Under the pieces are notes generated by a model. The model was given only the letters and a program-made list of their open reading frames with translations, did not search any database and was not told the origin of the DNA. Source: Gammaproteobacteria bacterium (lineage in GTDB: Bacteria > Pseudomonadota > Gammaproteobacteria > UBA6429 > Thiohalophilaceae). From it: 64,000 bases of DNA. The stretch lies in assembly GCA_029880855.1 (NCBI GenBank), contig JAOUNS010000002.1, positions 310,001 through 374,000 on the forward strand, given 5' to 3'. Of this stretch, positions 50,700 through 61,913 are shown in pieces. Numbering within the stretch: the stretch's first letter is position 1; the number at the start of each line of letters is the position of its first letter. A program made the translations under genes and the position numbers.

Positions 50700-50834
50700 C
50701 TTGCCGGATAGAATGAACTGAAATAAGGAACCAGCATGACAGATTGTAACCTTTCCATAACAAGCACATGCACTGACAGGGAAAGTATCTCGAATTAATA
50801 AACTGTAAATTTTGTCGCCGAAAGGAGAAGAAGC

Positions 50835-51389
50835 ATGAACATATCTACACGTCTTATATCAATTGTTGGCGTCACCGTATTACTCGGTGCCTGCTCAAGC
50901 AAAACCCTGGTTGAAAGTGATCTGGGTCTCAAGGGCGCCCCCGACTGGGTCAATAAAGGTACCCAATATCTGAATGATCAGGGCGGTCGTCTGTTCCATG
51001 GCGTGGGTGAAGCACCGCCCATGGGTGTTGAATCTTTACAAAAATCCACGGCCGACAACCGTGCCCGTACTGAAGTGGCCCGCATCTTTACTTCATATAT
51101 GGATGCCGTCAGCAGCGATTATACCGCAGCCTCTTCGGGTGGTGGCGCCGGTATGAGCGAACAGGCTATGTCACAGCAAATCAAGAGCTTCACCAAGCTG
51201 AACCTGTCCGGGGTCAAGATCATTGCGCGCTGGAAAGACAAGAAAACCAACGTGATCTACTCGCTCGCGGAACTGGACCATAAATCAGTTCAAAGTATGG
51301 TCAACACCACACAAACCATGAATGGCGATCTGAAACAATACATCATCAATCATGGCGAAAATGTTTTCGATAAGATGGGTAAGGAGTAA
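50835..51389 (+). CDS. LPP20-family lipoprotein, first copy
   Basis: A 184-residue lipoprotein with signal and lipobox VTVLLGACSS (Cys about 20) and AAGGAG 8 bases before the ATG. The LPP20 domain starts at APDWVNKG and includes FHGVGEAPPMGVESLQKSTA, then DNRARTEVARIF. This family is named after a Helicobacter outer-membrane lipoprotein. It heads a four-gene lipoprotein cluster with LpoB, a COG3014 protein and a second LPP20 protein, all on the same strand with short gaps. Confidence 0.85.
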   Translation: MNISTRLISIVGVTVLLGACSSKTLVESDLGLKGAPDWVNKGTQYLNDQGGRLFHGVGEAPPMGVESLQKSTADNRARTEVARIFTSYMDAVSSDYTAASSGGGAGMSEQAMSQQIKSFTKLNLSGVKIIARWKDKKTNVIYSLAELDHKSVQSMVNTTQTMNGDLKQYIINHGENVFDKMGKE

Positions 51390-51395
51390 CTATCA

Positions 51396-52010
51396 ATGCA
51401 CGCACTGAAAAAAAATATATTTATTATGGCCCTGATTGCCGGTTTGGCGACACTTGGGGGTTGCGGTGGTATCAAGGTCAAACGTACCGATGCCGGTGAA
51501 ACCATCGATCTGAGCGGCGCCTGGAACGATACCGATTCGCAACAGGTATCCAAGGAAATGATTGACGATATGCTGGAGCAACGCTGGCTGCGCGTCTTCA
51601 AACAGAAGAACCGTGGCAAGGCGCCGACGGTTATCGTGGGTGATATCCGTAACCTGAGCCATGAGCACATCAACACCAGAACCTTCATCGCCGATATCGA
51701 ACGTGCGGTGATCAACTCAGGTGAAGTGGAATTCGTCGCCTCCAAGGGTGAGCGTGGCGAAATCCGTGAAGAACGCGTGGATCAGGATCTGCATTCACGG
51801 GCGGACACCCGCAAGGCCATGGGCCAGGAAATCGGTGCCGACTTCATGCTGCAAGGTCGCATCAATACCATCATCGACGCGGTTAAACGGGAACAGGTAC
51901 GTTACTACCAGGTCGATCTGACCCTGATCAGCCTGAAAGATAACCGTAAAGTCTGGGTTGGCCAGAAGAAGATCAAGAAACACATTGAAGGTTCCGGCCT
52001 TCGTTTTTAG
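51396..52010 (+). CDS. LpoB-type penicillin-binding protein activator
   Basis: A 204-residue lipoprotein (lipobox ATLGGCGG, Cys about 25). The LpoB-like domain contains IDLSGAWNDTDSQQVSKEMI near residue 36, PTVIVGDIRNLSHEHINTRT, ADTRKAMGQEIGADFMLQGR and YYQVDLTLISLKDNRKVWVG. In E. coli LpoB activates the peptidoglycan synthase PBP1b from the outer membrane. Whether this homologue serves a PBP is inferred. AAGGAG precedes the ATG by 9 bases, and the gene follows the first LPP20 gene by 6 bases. Confidence 0.85.
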   Translation: MHALKKNIFIMALIAGLATLGGCGGIKVKRTDAGETIDLSGAWNDTDSQQVSKEMIDDMLEQRWLRVFKQKNRGKAPTVIVGDIRNLSHEHINTRTFIADIERAVINSGEVEFVASKGERGEIREERVDQDLHSRADTRKAMGQEIGADFMLQGRINTIIDAVKREQVRYYQVDLTLISLKDNRKVWVGQKKIKKHIEGSGLRF

Positions 52011-52051
52011 GTCGACCTGCCTTTCAATAATAACTAACGGTAAAAAAAGAC

Positions 52052-53374
52052 ATGCACATAAACAAGTCAGTCTTTAGCGGACTGCCGGTTGTCTTTGCCG
52101 CCCTGCTGCTGGGTGGTTGTGCGACATACAGCTCCTCGTTCAAACCTATTGAACAGGAGATTGTTGCACACCGCCCGGCCAAGGCACTTGAACTTCTTGA
52201 AAAGCAGAAACTCAGCGGCAAGGATGCCCTGTTACACCTGCTCAACAAGGCCATGCTGTTGCGCATGATGAATGACTACAGCGGCAGTAATGCCCAGTTT
52301 GAAATGGCCAAGAAGTACATCGAGCAATTCAACTCCACCAGTGTCACCGAGCAAACCGCTTCTTTCCTCGTCAATGACAGCACCCAGTCTTTTGTGGGGG
52401 ATCCCTTCGAGCAGATAATGATCCATATCTACGCTGCATTAAACTATCTTGAATTAAATAATGTCGATGCGGCCCGGGTCGAGGCACTGCAAGTGGATGT
52501 AAAGCTGCGCAAGCTTGCCTCCATGAATAAAAATGCCCTGTTACGTTCCGATCCGTTTGCCCGCTATCTGAGTGCCATTATTTTTGAAGACATGAGCGAC
52601 TGGAGTGATGCCACTATCGCCTATCGCAAGGCCTATGAGGCCTATCAGGCACACAGTAAATCCTACTCACTCACCATCCCCACCAGCCTGAAACATGATC
52701 TGCTGCGCATGCTGGATTTCCAGGGTTTGAATGACGAGCGGGACAAACTGAGCAAGCAATTCGGCATCAGTAACTGGAAAAGCCACAAGGAACTGCGCCA
52801 ACAGGGTGAAGTGATTCTGTTCCTGAGTAACGGTCTGGCGCCGATCAAAAGGGAACATACTGTATCCCGGGCGGGGATAGGCGGCCAGATACACCGTATC
52901 TCGCTCCCCTACTACGAGATACGGAAAAACGGTTTCAGTCATGCCCGACTCTATGTCAACGGCAGCGAACAACCGATCCGGACTGAAATCGTGGAAGACA
53001 TCAACAACATTGCGCAAAAAACCCTGGCCGCCAATATGCCCGCTATCGCAGCGCGCACTTTGGCCCGGGTGATCACCAAACACAAAACCGCGAAAGAAGC
53101 CGGTAAAAACCACGGTCTGGCGGGTTTGTTGGTTAACGTCGTCAACGTGATCACTGAAGTGGCCGATACGCGCAGTTGGTTGACCTTGCCGGGTGATATT
53201 CATCTCGGCCGGTTGCCGCTGCCTCCCGGAACCTACAACCTCGAATTGGAGCTGGTTGACCATGCAGGTCATACCATTTCCCGCCATCAATACAAGGATG
53301 TGATAGTGAAACGCGGCAGAAAAACCTATTTGTCACACCATTGGGTATCACCCGCAGCATTACGGAGAAAATGA
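52052..53374 (+). CDS. COG3014 family lipoprotein
   Basis: A 440-residue lipoprotein (LLLGGCATYSSSFKPIEQEI, Cys about 25). The N-terminal half is helical and repeat-like (ALELLEKQKLSGKDALLHLL, AMLLRMMNDYSGSNAQFEMA), as in tetratricopeptide-type scaffolds. The C-terminal half contains RSWLTLPGDIHLGRLPLPPG followed by a beta-sandwich-like tail. COG3014 proteins are of unknown function and recur beside LpoB and LPP20 proteins. Its stop overlaps the next start (ATGA). Confidence 0.82.
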   Translation: MHINKSVFSGLPVVFAALLLGGCATYSSSFKPIEQEIVAHRPAKALELLEKQKLSGKDALLHLLNKAMLLRMMNDYSGSNAQFEMAKKYIEQFNSTSVTEQTASFLVNDSTQSFVGDPFEQIMIHIYAALNYLELNNVDAARVEALQVDVKLRKLASMNKNALLRSDPFARYLSAIIFEDMSDWSDATIAYRKAYEAYQAHSKSYSLTIPTSLKHDLLRMLDFQGLNDERDKLSKQFGISNWKSHKELRQQGEVILFLSNGLAPIKREHTVSRAGIGGQIHRISLPYYEIRKNGFSHARLYVNGSEQPIRTEIVEDINNIAQKTLAANMPAIAARTLARVITKHKTAKEAGKNHGLAGLLVNVVNVITEVADTRSWLTLPGDIHLGRLPLPPGTYNLELELVDHAGHTISRHQYKDVIVKRGRKTYLSHHWVSPAALRRK

Positions 53375-54396
53375 CCATGAAATATCTGATAACAAGTTTA
53401 TGCATTGCCACACTGGTATTACAGGGCTGCGCATCAACCAAGAAAGGCGGAGGTATGCCCGACTGGGTGAATGGCAACAGCGCACAGTATCCGACCACAG
53501 CCTTCCTGATTGGTCGTGGTGAACACAGCAGTCAGGCCATGGCACGGGATCGGGCCCGCGCTGATCTGGCCAAGATCTTTGAAGTGGCCATCCAGGAGCA
53601 GAGTACCGATATCGTCAAGTATTCCAGCCAGAAGATCGGCAAGGATACCATCGAGCAACTGGAGTCCGAGGCCTCCCGTGATATCTCCACCCGTACCGAG
53701 CAGGTTGTCAAAGGCGTTGAGATAAACGATATTTGGCAAGATCCGAAAACCAAAGTCTTTCACGCCCTGGCAACCATCAACCGCATGCAGGCTTCATCAC
53801 GGCTGCGTGAGCAGATCAATCAGCTTGATGGACAGACAGGTTCCTACCTGAGCAAGGCCCGCAGCAGTAATGATCTGATCACCAAGATTGGTCTTGCCAC
53901 TCGCGCCGTCTCCACCCAGATTGAACGTGACAGCAGCCAGCGTATTCTGAAAATCATTGATCGTTCCGGCGTCGGTGTACCACCCAGCTACAATCTCGGC
54001 CAGCTGATCAGTGACCGTGACAATCTGGTGAAACGCCTGCGGATCTCGGCTCGGGCCAGTCGGGATGATCTGGGTGATGCGGAACGTATCGTCGCCGGCG
54101 CCCTGGCCAGGGTGGGTTTTTCCCACAGCCAAAACGAACAGGCCCTGTATGTGCTGGATGTGCAGGCTGAAATGCAACCCGTTGAAGACCGCGCCGGCTG
54201 GTTCTGGGTACGCGGTATGCTGGATATCAACCTGATGGATTCCAAAACCAATGAAAGTCACGGTTCACATCGCTGGGAAATCAAGGCATCCGGTCAGACT
54301 GTTGCCTCCGCCAAAAAGCGGGCGCAAAACCAGATCGATGAATTCCTGAAAAACGAACTGAAGCAAACCATCATCTCCTTCGGTATGCCGGAATAA
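53371..54396 (+). CDS. LPP20-family lipoprotein, second copy (extended)
   Basis: A lipoprotein of 341 residues from the ATG at 53371, which overlaps the COG3014 stop (ATGA); the frame extends upstream to 53341 but lacks a signal there. Lipobox LVLQGCAS (Cys about 19). The LPP20 domain is MPDWVNGNSAQYPTTAFLIG, then GEHSSQAMARDRARADLAKI. The additional C-terminal domain (about 180-340) has RILKIIDRSGVGVPPSYNLG and GSHRWEIKASGQTVASAKKR. The coupling to COG3014 and LpoB suggests a shared outer-membrane complex. Confidence 0.85.
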   Translation: MTMKYLITSLCIATLVLQGCASTKKGGGMPDWVNGNSAQYPTTAFLIGRGEHSSQAMARDRARADLAKIFEVAIQEQSTDIVKYSSQKIGKDTIEQLESEASRDISTRTEQVVKGVEINDIWQDPKTKVFHALATINRMQASSRLREQINQLDGQTGSYLSKARSSNDLITKIGLATRAVSTQIERDSSQRILKIIDRSGVGVPPSYNLGQLISDRDNLVKRLRISARASRDDLGDAERIVAGALARVGFSHSQNEQALYVLDVQAEMQPVEDRAGWFWVRGMLDINLMDSKTNESHGSHRWEIKASGQTVASAKKRAQNQIDEFLKNELKQTIISFGMPE

Positions 54397-54408
54397 AACG
54401 GCTCCACC

Positions 54409-54453
54409 TCATCACGAAGCCCTCGGCATCGGGCGGCTTCGTGGTGAGTTTTC
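54409..54453 (+). terminator. Terminator of the lipoprotein cluster
   Basis: Strong stem TCATCACGAAGCC (54409-54421) / GGCTTCGTGGTGA (54435-54447), with one G-U pair, followed by GTTTTCCC. It separates the lipoprotein cluster from nadC. Confidence 0.8.
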
Positions 54454-54505
54454 CCAATCTTTGCTAGAATCCTTTTCCTTATTCTCAACGACAGGTTGTC
54501 GTGCA

Positions 54506-55342
54506 ATGTCCGCTGCTGTATCCAGGCAACTCATTCAACATCAGGTCACTCAGGCCCTGGCTGAAGATATCAATACCGGTGATGTCACAGCCAATCTGAT
54601 CCCGGTCGAACAGCGGGTTACCGCGCAGGTGATTTGTCGCGAACAGGCCGTCCTGTGCGGGTGTGAGTGGTTTGATGAGGTGTTCCGCCAACTTGATCCA
54701 AACATAACTATCCACTGGAAAGCGACTGACGGTGAAATAATCAAACCGGAACAGGTCGTCTGTACCCTGCAGGGACCGGCACGACCGGTACTCAGCGGTG
54801 AGCGCACTGCGCTCAATTTTTTACAAACCCTGTCCGGCACCGCCACCAGTGCACACCAATATGTAACGGCGGTTAATAATACCGGGACCCGCATCCTGGA
54901 TACCCGCAAGACCATCCCCAACCTGCGTCTGGCACAGAAATACGCCGCACACTGTGGTGGTGCCGTCAATCACCGCATCGGTTTGTATGATGCGATCCTG
55001 ATCAAGGAGAACCACATTGCCGCCGCCGGCTCCATTACGACGGCTGTCCACAAGGCGCAAACCGACTATCCGGATCTGTTGCTGGAAGTGGAAGTGGAGA
55101 ATCTTAGCCAATTGTCGGAAGCAATCCATGCCGGGGCGCAACGGGTTTTGCTGGATAATATGGACATCCCCACACTCATCCAGGCCGTGAGTATTGCCGG
55201 CGGAAAAACCGAACTTGAGGCATCAGGCGGTATCACACTGAAAAATATCCGCGCTGTCGCGGAGACCGGTGTGGACTTTATCTCCATCGGGAGTATCACC
55301 AAACATCTGCAGGCAACCGATTTCTCCATGCGATTCGACTGA
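54506..55342 (+). CDS. nadC: Nicotinate-nucleotide pyrophosphorylase NadC (quinolinate phosphoribosyltransferase)
   Basis: A 278-residue enzyme that converts quinolinate and PRPP to nicotinate mononucleotide in NAD synthesis. ATG 54506 (MSAAVSRQLIQHQV) is preferred over 54461. Motifs: LAEDINTGDVTANLIP, SGERTALNFLQTLSGTAT, ILDTRKTIPNLRLAQKYA, GGAVNHRIGLYDAILIKENH, and ELEASGGITLKNIRAVAETG with VDFISIG near the end. Nicotinate mononucleotide is also the substrate of CobT, encoded 10 kb away. It appears to have its own promoter after the terminator. Confidence 0.96.
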   Translation: MSAAVSRQLIQHQVTQALAEDINTGDVTANLIPVEQRVTAQVICREQAVLCGCEWFDEVFRQLDPNITIHWKATDGEIIKPEQVVCTLQGPARPVLSGERTALNFLQTLSGTATSAHQYVTAVNNTGTRILDTRKTIPNLRLAQKYAAHCGGAVNHRIGLYDAILIKENHIAAAGSITTAVHKAQTDYPDLLLEVEVENLSQLSEAIHAGAQRVLLDNMDIPTLIQAVSIAGGKTELEASGGITLKNIRAVAETGVDFISIGSITKHLQATDFSMRFD

Positions 55343-55406
55343 AAGCCGATCATCCAAAGACGGGGGCCTGCGGTGAGAATAAAAAGATATGAAAACCCGG
55401 GCAGGG

Positions 55407-58067
55407 TTATTTCAGGACCGGCGAACTCAAATCAAACACAGTAAAGCGACTTTTCACCAGCCAGTTGCCGCTAAAACGTGCCGGTACTTTACTGTTGTCG
55501 GCACGAACCAGTTGCACCGGATTACCGTTGATAAAGCCATGTTTATTTTGCACCAGCAAACGCCATTTGCCACCCTTGTCCTCGATCAGAATGGCCGGAA
55601 TCCCCTGCCGTTTGCTTTTCTCTGTTTTGACCGCATACGCCGCTTCCAGATTGGTGGCGATACGCGTAATGGCAATCTCCACGTTATGGTAACTGGTGCG
55701 CTGGACTCGACTGACATAGCCCAGTACCAAAGGCGTCTGTCCGTCACTGCCTGACTGGAATGCCACGACCTGTCCCACCTCGATAGGACTCAGGAAATCG
55801 GTCTCTTCTGTCCCCAGCAGCAAACCGCCGCTGCTGAAATTGATCATTTCCCATGATGGACTGATTTTCTGGCTGTCATCCTGCAACAGTGAGGATTTAC
55901 CGGCCAGTTCAGCCTCGAAGTCGTCTTTCGTTTGTTCTGATCCGGGTTGGCCGGCTTTCCCGGATAACAACCGGTAAACACTTTCAAAACCGAAATAGAC
56001 CCGCAACTCTTCATTGCCAATAGCCGCATGGCGTTGTTGTTTGCGTTGTCGGTAATGCAAACTGAGTAACATCATTTCCAGTAACGGGATACGATCATCC
56101 TCGGCCATGGCGCGCAGGGGTTTGCTCAGACGCGTTTCATCAACGGTACCGGCCAAACGCATTTTGGATAAATTTTCATGCTCCTTGACCAGGAAATTAA
56201 ACAGCCCCGCATAATCGATCAACGCTGATGGCGAGCGGGTATTGGCGGTTCTTTCAAACAAGGCATGTCGATCCTGCATATAGGCCGCCACCAAAAAACC
56301 CGGGACCAGTTTTTGTCCCTTGTCGGGCAGAATCTTCAAGGCATCATCCAGCAAGGTCAGGTAGGAGTCGGGGGCATGTAACAGCCACAACGGCCAGGTG
56401 GAGACATCCAGGATGCCAAATAACTGGATAGACAAATAGAGCATCTGTGTCGTACAGACCGGCGCCTGCCCGCCCTTGAGGGTGCGATGCTGCGGCCATA
56501 AACCGGCGGTACCGGTTAACGGCAACGCTGTGTCAATATCCGCATACTGGTACAAATAGAAAAATACCGTGTTGCAATCCCGCCAGGCGCTGCCCGGCAT
56601 TTTCTGATATCGCAGGGCGCGCAGGCGCTGCTCGAGGCGAATCATTTCCAGGATATGAAAGCCGTATTTCAGGATGTCATCTTTTTGCTTGTCATTGTTT
56701 GCTTCAACGGCGGTTTTAAACAGATGTTTCCAGGCAATGGCCATCTGTTCGATCAGGGTGACACAGGCCAGCAACACCTCACGCCGGGTATGATTTTCCG
56801 GCAGACTGTGTTGTTGCTGTAAATATTTCTGGAAGGTCGCCGCAATCACCGGATAGGCCTGTTCAATAATGGCGTGCAACAGTTCCAGGCGTTTCGCCGG
56901 TTTGATGATAGAGCGATTCAGGCTGGACAGACTTTGCGATGCGTTCTGGAAGAGCTTGTCAGGAAAATTGTGCAACTGACGCAAACGATCCACATAGGTC
57001 TTTTTATCCAGTTCCTGACGAGACGGTTCCTTGATGGGCGTCGGCAGATTGGCAAACTTTGTGAAATCGGGTGAGACCGGCTCCGCCCGTTGCACCGGGG
57101 TGACAACCGGTTCCGGTTCAGATTCCGGCACCGGATCAGGTTCGATATCGGCAGCGGGTGAAATATCGAACGGTTCCGCTGTTGGTATGTCGACAGCGTC
57201 AACGGATAACTCGTATCCGCCAGCTTCTTCCGGATCGGAAAAATCCTGCGTATCGCTTACCGGTTCCTCGATCACCATCAGTGGTTCAGCCGGTGCTTCC
57301 GTATCCCATTTCTGCTCCAGATAGGTGACATTGCTGTCCGTCACTTTACGCGTCAGCGGTTTTCTGTTGCGACTGCTGGTTTCCATGGCCAGTCGCTGCC
57401 GAATATTGTTCCGATCATCTTCGGATATTTCCAGTTTGAGGAACTCCGCCGTGTGGCGTAACAGGTATCTGGCCAACTCATCCAGAAACTCGTCATCGAT
57501 ATCCTCTGGTTCGAGGTTATACAAGTGTCTGCCCAGCCCGTCAAAATTACGCACGGTGAGTTTAATGGTGTTCAGATCTTCGGTCAGTCGAAAATCAAAG
57601 GTGACCGGCACCTTCTCTTCCACGGTAAACAAGGCATGTGTAACCGTATGCCGATCATCACGATATTCGCGGGTATAAAAAGACAGACGGTGCTCGCTCA
57701 GGTAATCTTTCTGCCGATCCACGTTGCTCTTGTCGTGCACGGTGAAACTGAATTTGCCTTTGCCCAGACATTCAAAATAGAGACTGACGTGTGTCATGTT
57801 GTCACGACTGTCCGCCTTCAGTTCATAGCCACCCTGTAACAGGTTTTCCAGCGGACCATAGCCGGAGATCTTGTAGGTAACACGGGTATCCGGTTGCAGG
57901 ACATCAACCGTTTTTAAGAGATCGGAGAGAAAGCCGTAGACCTGCGCCAGCTTGGGCAACACCACAGCACGGGAATGGGCCTCAAGTTCAGCCCGGCGCT
58001 GTTTTTCCGCCTGCTGCCTGCTTTGCTTGGCTTCCGCTTCCTTTTTGAGTTCGTCCAGTAATCCCAT
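55407..58067 (-). CDS. Large cytoplasmic protein with PilZ-like C-terminal domain
   Basis: An 886-residue soluble protein. Regions: a charged helix at 1-32, a conserved beta-rich domain at about 55-200 (YKISGYGPLENLLQGGYEL, KGKFSFTVHDKSNVDRQKDY), an acidic proline-rich linker at 270-340, a large helical domain at about 370-690 (LEMIRLEQRLRALRYQKMPG, LLHAPDSYLTLLDDALKILP), and a C-terminal barrel. The last contains WEMINFSSGGLLLGTEETDF and IEVGQVVAFQ, then VEIAITRIA, resembling PilZ domains that bind cyclic di-GMP. The basic RxxxR motif of PilZ is not obvious. It is monocistronic, with 188 bases before it in which I see no further gene. Function unknown. Confidence 0.7.
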   Translation of the reverse strand: MGLLDELKKEAEAKQSRQQAEKQRRAELEAHSRAVVLPKLAQVYGFLSDLLKTVDVLQPDTRVTYKISGYGPLENLLQGGYELKADSRDNMTHVSLYFECLGKGKFSFTVHDKSNVDRQKDYLSEHRLSFYTREYRDDRHTVTHALFTVEEKVPVTFDFRLTEDLNTIKLTVRNFDGLGRHLYNLEPEDIDDEFLDELARYLLRHTAEFLKLEISEDDRNNIRQRLAMETSSRNRKPLTRKVTDSNVTYLEQKWDTEAPAEPLMVIEEPVSDTQDFSDPEEAGGYELSVDAVDIPTAEPFDISPAADIEPDPVPESEPEPVVTPVQRAEPVSPDFTKFANLPTPIKEPSRQELDKKTYVDRLRQLHNFPDKLFQNASQSLSSLNRSIIKPAKRLELLHAIIEQAYPVIAATFQKYLQQQHSLPENHTRREVLLACVTLIEQMAIAWKHLFKTAVEANNDKQKDDILKYGFHILEMIRLEQRLRALRYQKMPGSAWRDCNTVFFYLYQYADIDTALPLTGTAGLWPQHRTLKGGQAPVCTTQMLYLSIQLFGILDVSTWPLWLLHAPDSYLTLLDDALKILPDKGQKLVPGFLVAAYMQDRHALFERTANTRSPSALIDYAGLFNFLVKEHENLSKMRLAGTVDETRLSKPLRAMAEDDRIPLLEMMLLSLHYRQRKQQRHAAIGNEELRVYFGFESVYRLLSGKAGQPGSEQTKDDFEAELAGKSSLLQDDSQKISPSWEMINFSSGGLLLGTEETDFLSPIEVGQVVAFQSGSDGQTPLVLGYVSRVQRTSYHNVEIAITRIATNLEAAYAVKTEKSKRQGIPAILIEDKGGKWRLLVQNKHGFINGNPVQLVRADNSKVPARFSGNWLVKSRFTVFDLSSPVLK

Positions 58068-58255
58068 GTCTGCCCACGAAAATTGGATTTATTCCAGATG
58101 GAATGAGGGTGCGCATCAGCCTTTTATTGTAATAAATCAGGAACTGAACGGGTACCTGATTTTACAGGTCGGCAACCCTGCCATGGAGAAACATTAACAC
58201 TTGATGCGAAAGCAGGCAATTGAATCGCTTCACAATTTCCGCCTGCCGGGCCGGC

Positions 58256-59122
58256 CTACAGGATTTCCTGCAAGGCCTTGCCCAACCCGGCCGGCGACTT
58301 TGAGGTATTCACCCCCGCCGCTTCCAGCGCCGCAAATTTTTCGGCCGCCGTACCCTTGCCACCGGCAATGATCGCCCCGGCGTGCCCCATACGCTTGCCC
58401 TTGGGCGCTGTGACACCGGCGATGTAGGCCGCCACCGGCTTGGTGACATACTCTTTAATATACTCTGCCGCCTCTTCTTCGGCCGTGCCGCCGATTTCAC
58501 CCACCATCAGGATAGCCTCTGTGGCCGGATCGGACTGGAACAGTTCCAGCGCATCAACGAATGTGGTGCCGGGAATGGGGTCTCCGCCAATTCCGATACA
58601 GGTGCTCTGGCCATAGCCCAGATCCGTGGTTTGTTTGACCGCTTCATAGGTCAGGGTACCGGAACGGGAGACAATACCGATCTTGCCCGGTTTGTGGATT
58701 TCGCCCGGCATAATGCCAATCTTGCATTCACCCGGTGTGATAATACCGGGGCAGTTGGGCCCAATCAGTCGTGCGCCATGCTCTTGCACAATCATCTTGG
58801 CCTCCAGCATATCCAGGGTAGGAATGCCTTCGGTGATACAGACGATGAGTTTGATACCGGCATCCGCCGCTTCCAGAATGGCATCCTTGCAAAAAGGCGC
58901 GGGCACGTAGATCACCGTGGCATCGGCCCCGGTCCCGTCCACCGCCTGCTGTACCGTATCGAACACCGGCAGATCCAGATGCCGGCTGCCACCCTTGCCG
59001 GGTGTCACGCCGCCAACCATTTTGGTGCCGTAGGCCAGAGCCTGTTCGGAATGGAAGGTCCCCTGTTTGCCGGTGAAGCCCTGACAAATCACTTTTGTCT
59101 CTTTGTTAACCAGTACACTCAT
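58256..59122 (-). CDS. sucD: Succinyl-CoA synthetase alpha subunit SucD
   Basis: A 288-residue CoA-binding subunit of the TCA-cycle enzyme that makes ATP or GTP from succinyl-CoA. The N-terminus is [20 protein letters not shown]. The phosphorylated histidine is in [17 protein letters not shown] near residue 246, and the CoA-site region is [20 protein letters not shown]. It starts 3 bases after the sucC stop. Confidence 0.97.
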   Translation of the reverse strand: MSVLVNKETKVICQGFTGKQGTFHSEQALAYGTKMVGGVTPGKGGSRHLDLPVFDTVQQAVDGTGADATVIYVPAPFCKDAILEAADAGIKLIVCITEGIPTLDMLEAKMIVQEHGARLIGPNCPGIITPGECKIGIMPGEIHKPGKIGIVSRSGTLTYEAVKQTTDLGYGQSTCIGIGGDPIPGTTFVDALELFQSDPATEAILMVGEIGGTAEEEAAEYIKEYVTKPVAAYIAGVTAPKGKRMGHAGAIIAGGKGTAAEKFAALEAAGVNTSKSPAGLGKALQEIL

Positions 59123-59125
59123 GGC

Positions 59126-60289
59126 CTACCCCTTTGCCGCCGCAACGACTTTTTCCGCAGCATCGGTCAGACCGTTGGCAGCGATAATCTTTAATCCACT
59201 CTCTTTCAGCAATTGAGAACCACGGGCGGCATTATTGCCTTCCAGTCGCACGACCACCGGCACCTTGACGTGGACCTCTTCCACCGCACCGATGATACCT
59301 TCTGCAATCAGATCGCAGCGCACGATGCCGCCAAAGATGTTTACCAAGACCGCCTTGACGCTGGTATCCGACAAAATCAATTTGAAAGCCTCAGTAACCC
59401 GTTCTTTGGTGGCGGTACCACCCACATCAAGAAAGTTGGCGGGATTGCCGCCGTGGAGTTTGATGATGTCCATGGTTGCCATGGCCAGCCCGGCGCCATT
59501 CACCATACAACCGATATCCCCATCCAGCGCCACATAATTCAAATCCCATTCACGGGCTTCCACTTCACGCGCATCTTCCTGGCTCTCATCACGCAATTCG
59601 TCCAGCTCTTTGTGACGATACAGCGCGTTCTCATCAATATTCACCTTGGCATCCAGACAAATCAGATCACCCTGTTTGGTCACCACCAGCGGGTTCACTT
59701 CCATCAGACTGATATCCTTCTCCACAAACAGTTTGGCCAGACTGGTGAGCAGCTTGCTGAATTGTTTGATCTGATCACCTTGCAGGCCCAGGCCGAAGGC
59801 CAGTTGTCGACATTGATAACCCTGCATACCCACCATGGGATGCAAAGTGGTCTTGAGAATCTTTTCCGGTGTCTCGGCGGCGACCTTTTCAATCTCCATC
59901 CCGCCTTCAGTGGAGGCCATAAAGACAACCCGTTGTCGGGAACGATCCACCACGGCGCCCAGATAGAGTTCACGTTCGATATCACTGGGTTGTTCAATGA
60001 GGATCTGGTTGATGGGCTGGCCTTTGGCATCAGTCTGGTATGTCACCAGATGACTGCCCAGCATCTTGTCGGCAAACGCTTTCGCTTCGGCCGGTTTATC
60101 GGTCAATATCACACCGCCCGCCTTGCCGCGACCGCCTGCATGTACCTGTGCCTTGATGACCCAGCGATTGCCACCCAGCGCTTGCAGGGCCGCTTCGGTT
60201 TCATTGCTGTTACTGATCACCCGATGGGCTGGGACCGGAATCCCGTAGGTGGCAAACAGCGCCTTGGATTGATATTCATGCAGATTCAT
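59126..60289 (-). CDS. sucC: Succinyl-CoA synthetase beta subunit SucC
   Basis: A 387-residue ATP-grasp subunit. The N-terminus is [20 protein letters not shown]; nucleotide-binding glycines are in [19 protein letters not shown] near residue 45. [20 protein letters not shown] is near residue 263 and [17 protein letters not shown] near 319. The order sucA-sucB-lpd-sucC-sucD places the last three steps from 2-oxoglutarate to succinate in one unit. Confidence 0.97.
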   Translation of the reverse strand: MNLHEYQSKALFATYGIPVPAHRVISNSNETEAALQALGGNRWVIKAQVHAGGRGKAGGVILTDKPAEAKAFADKMLGSHLVTYQTDAKGQPINQILIEQPSDIERELYLGAVVDRSRQRVVFMASTEGGMEIEKVAAETPEKILKTTLHPMVGMQGYQCRQLAFGLGLQGDQIKQFSKLLTSLAKLFVEKDISLMEVNPLVVTKQGDLICLDAKVNIDENALYRHKELDELRDESQEDAREVEAREWDLNYVALDGDIGCMVNGAGLAMATMDIIKLHGGNPANFLDVGGTATKERVTEAFKLILSDTSVKAVLVNIFGGIVRCDLIAEGIIGAVEEVHVKVPVVVRLEGNNAARGSQLLKESGLKIIAANGLTDAAEKVVAAAKG

Positions 60290-60473
60290 GGGCCGTCCTT
60301 ATAAAATTTTTTGCGTATCTAAACAAGTTCATCCGGCAATTGCAACTGAATAATCGCGTTGCGCAAACGGATGCGGGTGAGGCGAAACGAGACAAAAACA
60401 GCGACGTTGCTATCTCATCAATGCGCGTTTTGTCTCTCTTTTCAACACGGCCTGCGCCGTTTTGGCAAGGTGA
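60290..60473 (-). promoter_or_regulatory. lpd-sucC intergenic region with a long-loop inverted repeat
   Basis: A 184-base gap within an otherwise tight series. It contains GAGACAAAA (60389-60397) and TTTTGTCTC (60428-60436), a 9-base inverted repeat with a 30-base loop and no clean T-run on the coding strand. It may attenuate or process the transcript, or hold a promoter for sucCD. I see no coding sequence. Confidence 0.35.

Positions 60474-61913
<1,440 letters not shown>

Noticed and set aside
59213-60304. A 363-residue plus-strand frame opposite sucC.
   Set aside because: Antisense shadow of a strongly identified gene; His-rich composition typical of antisense reading.
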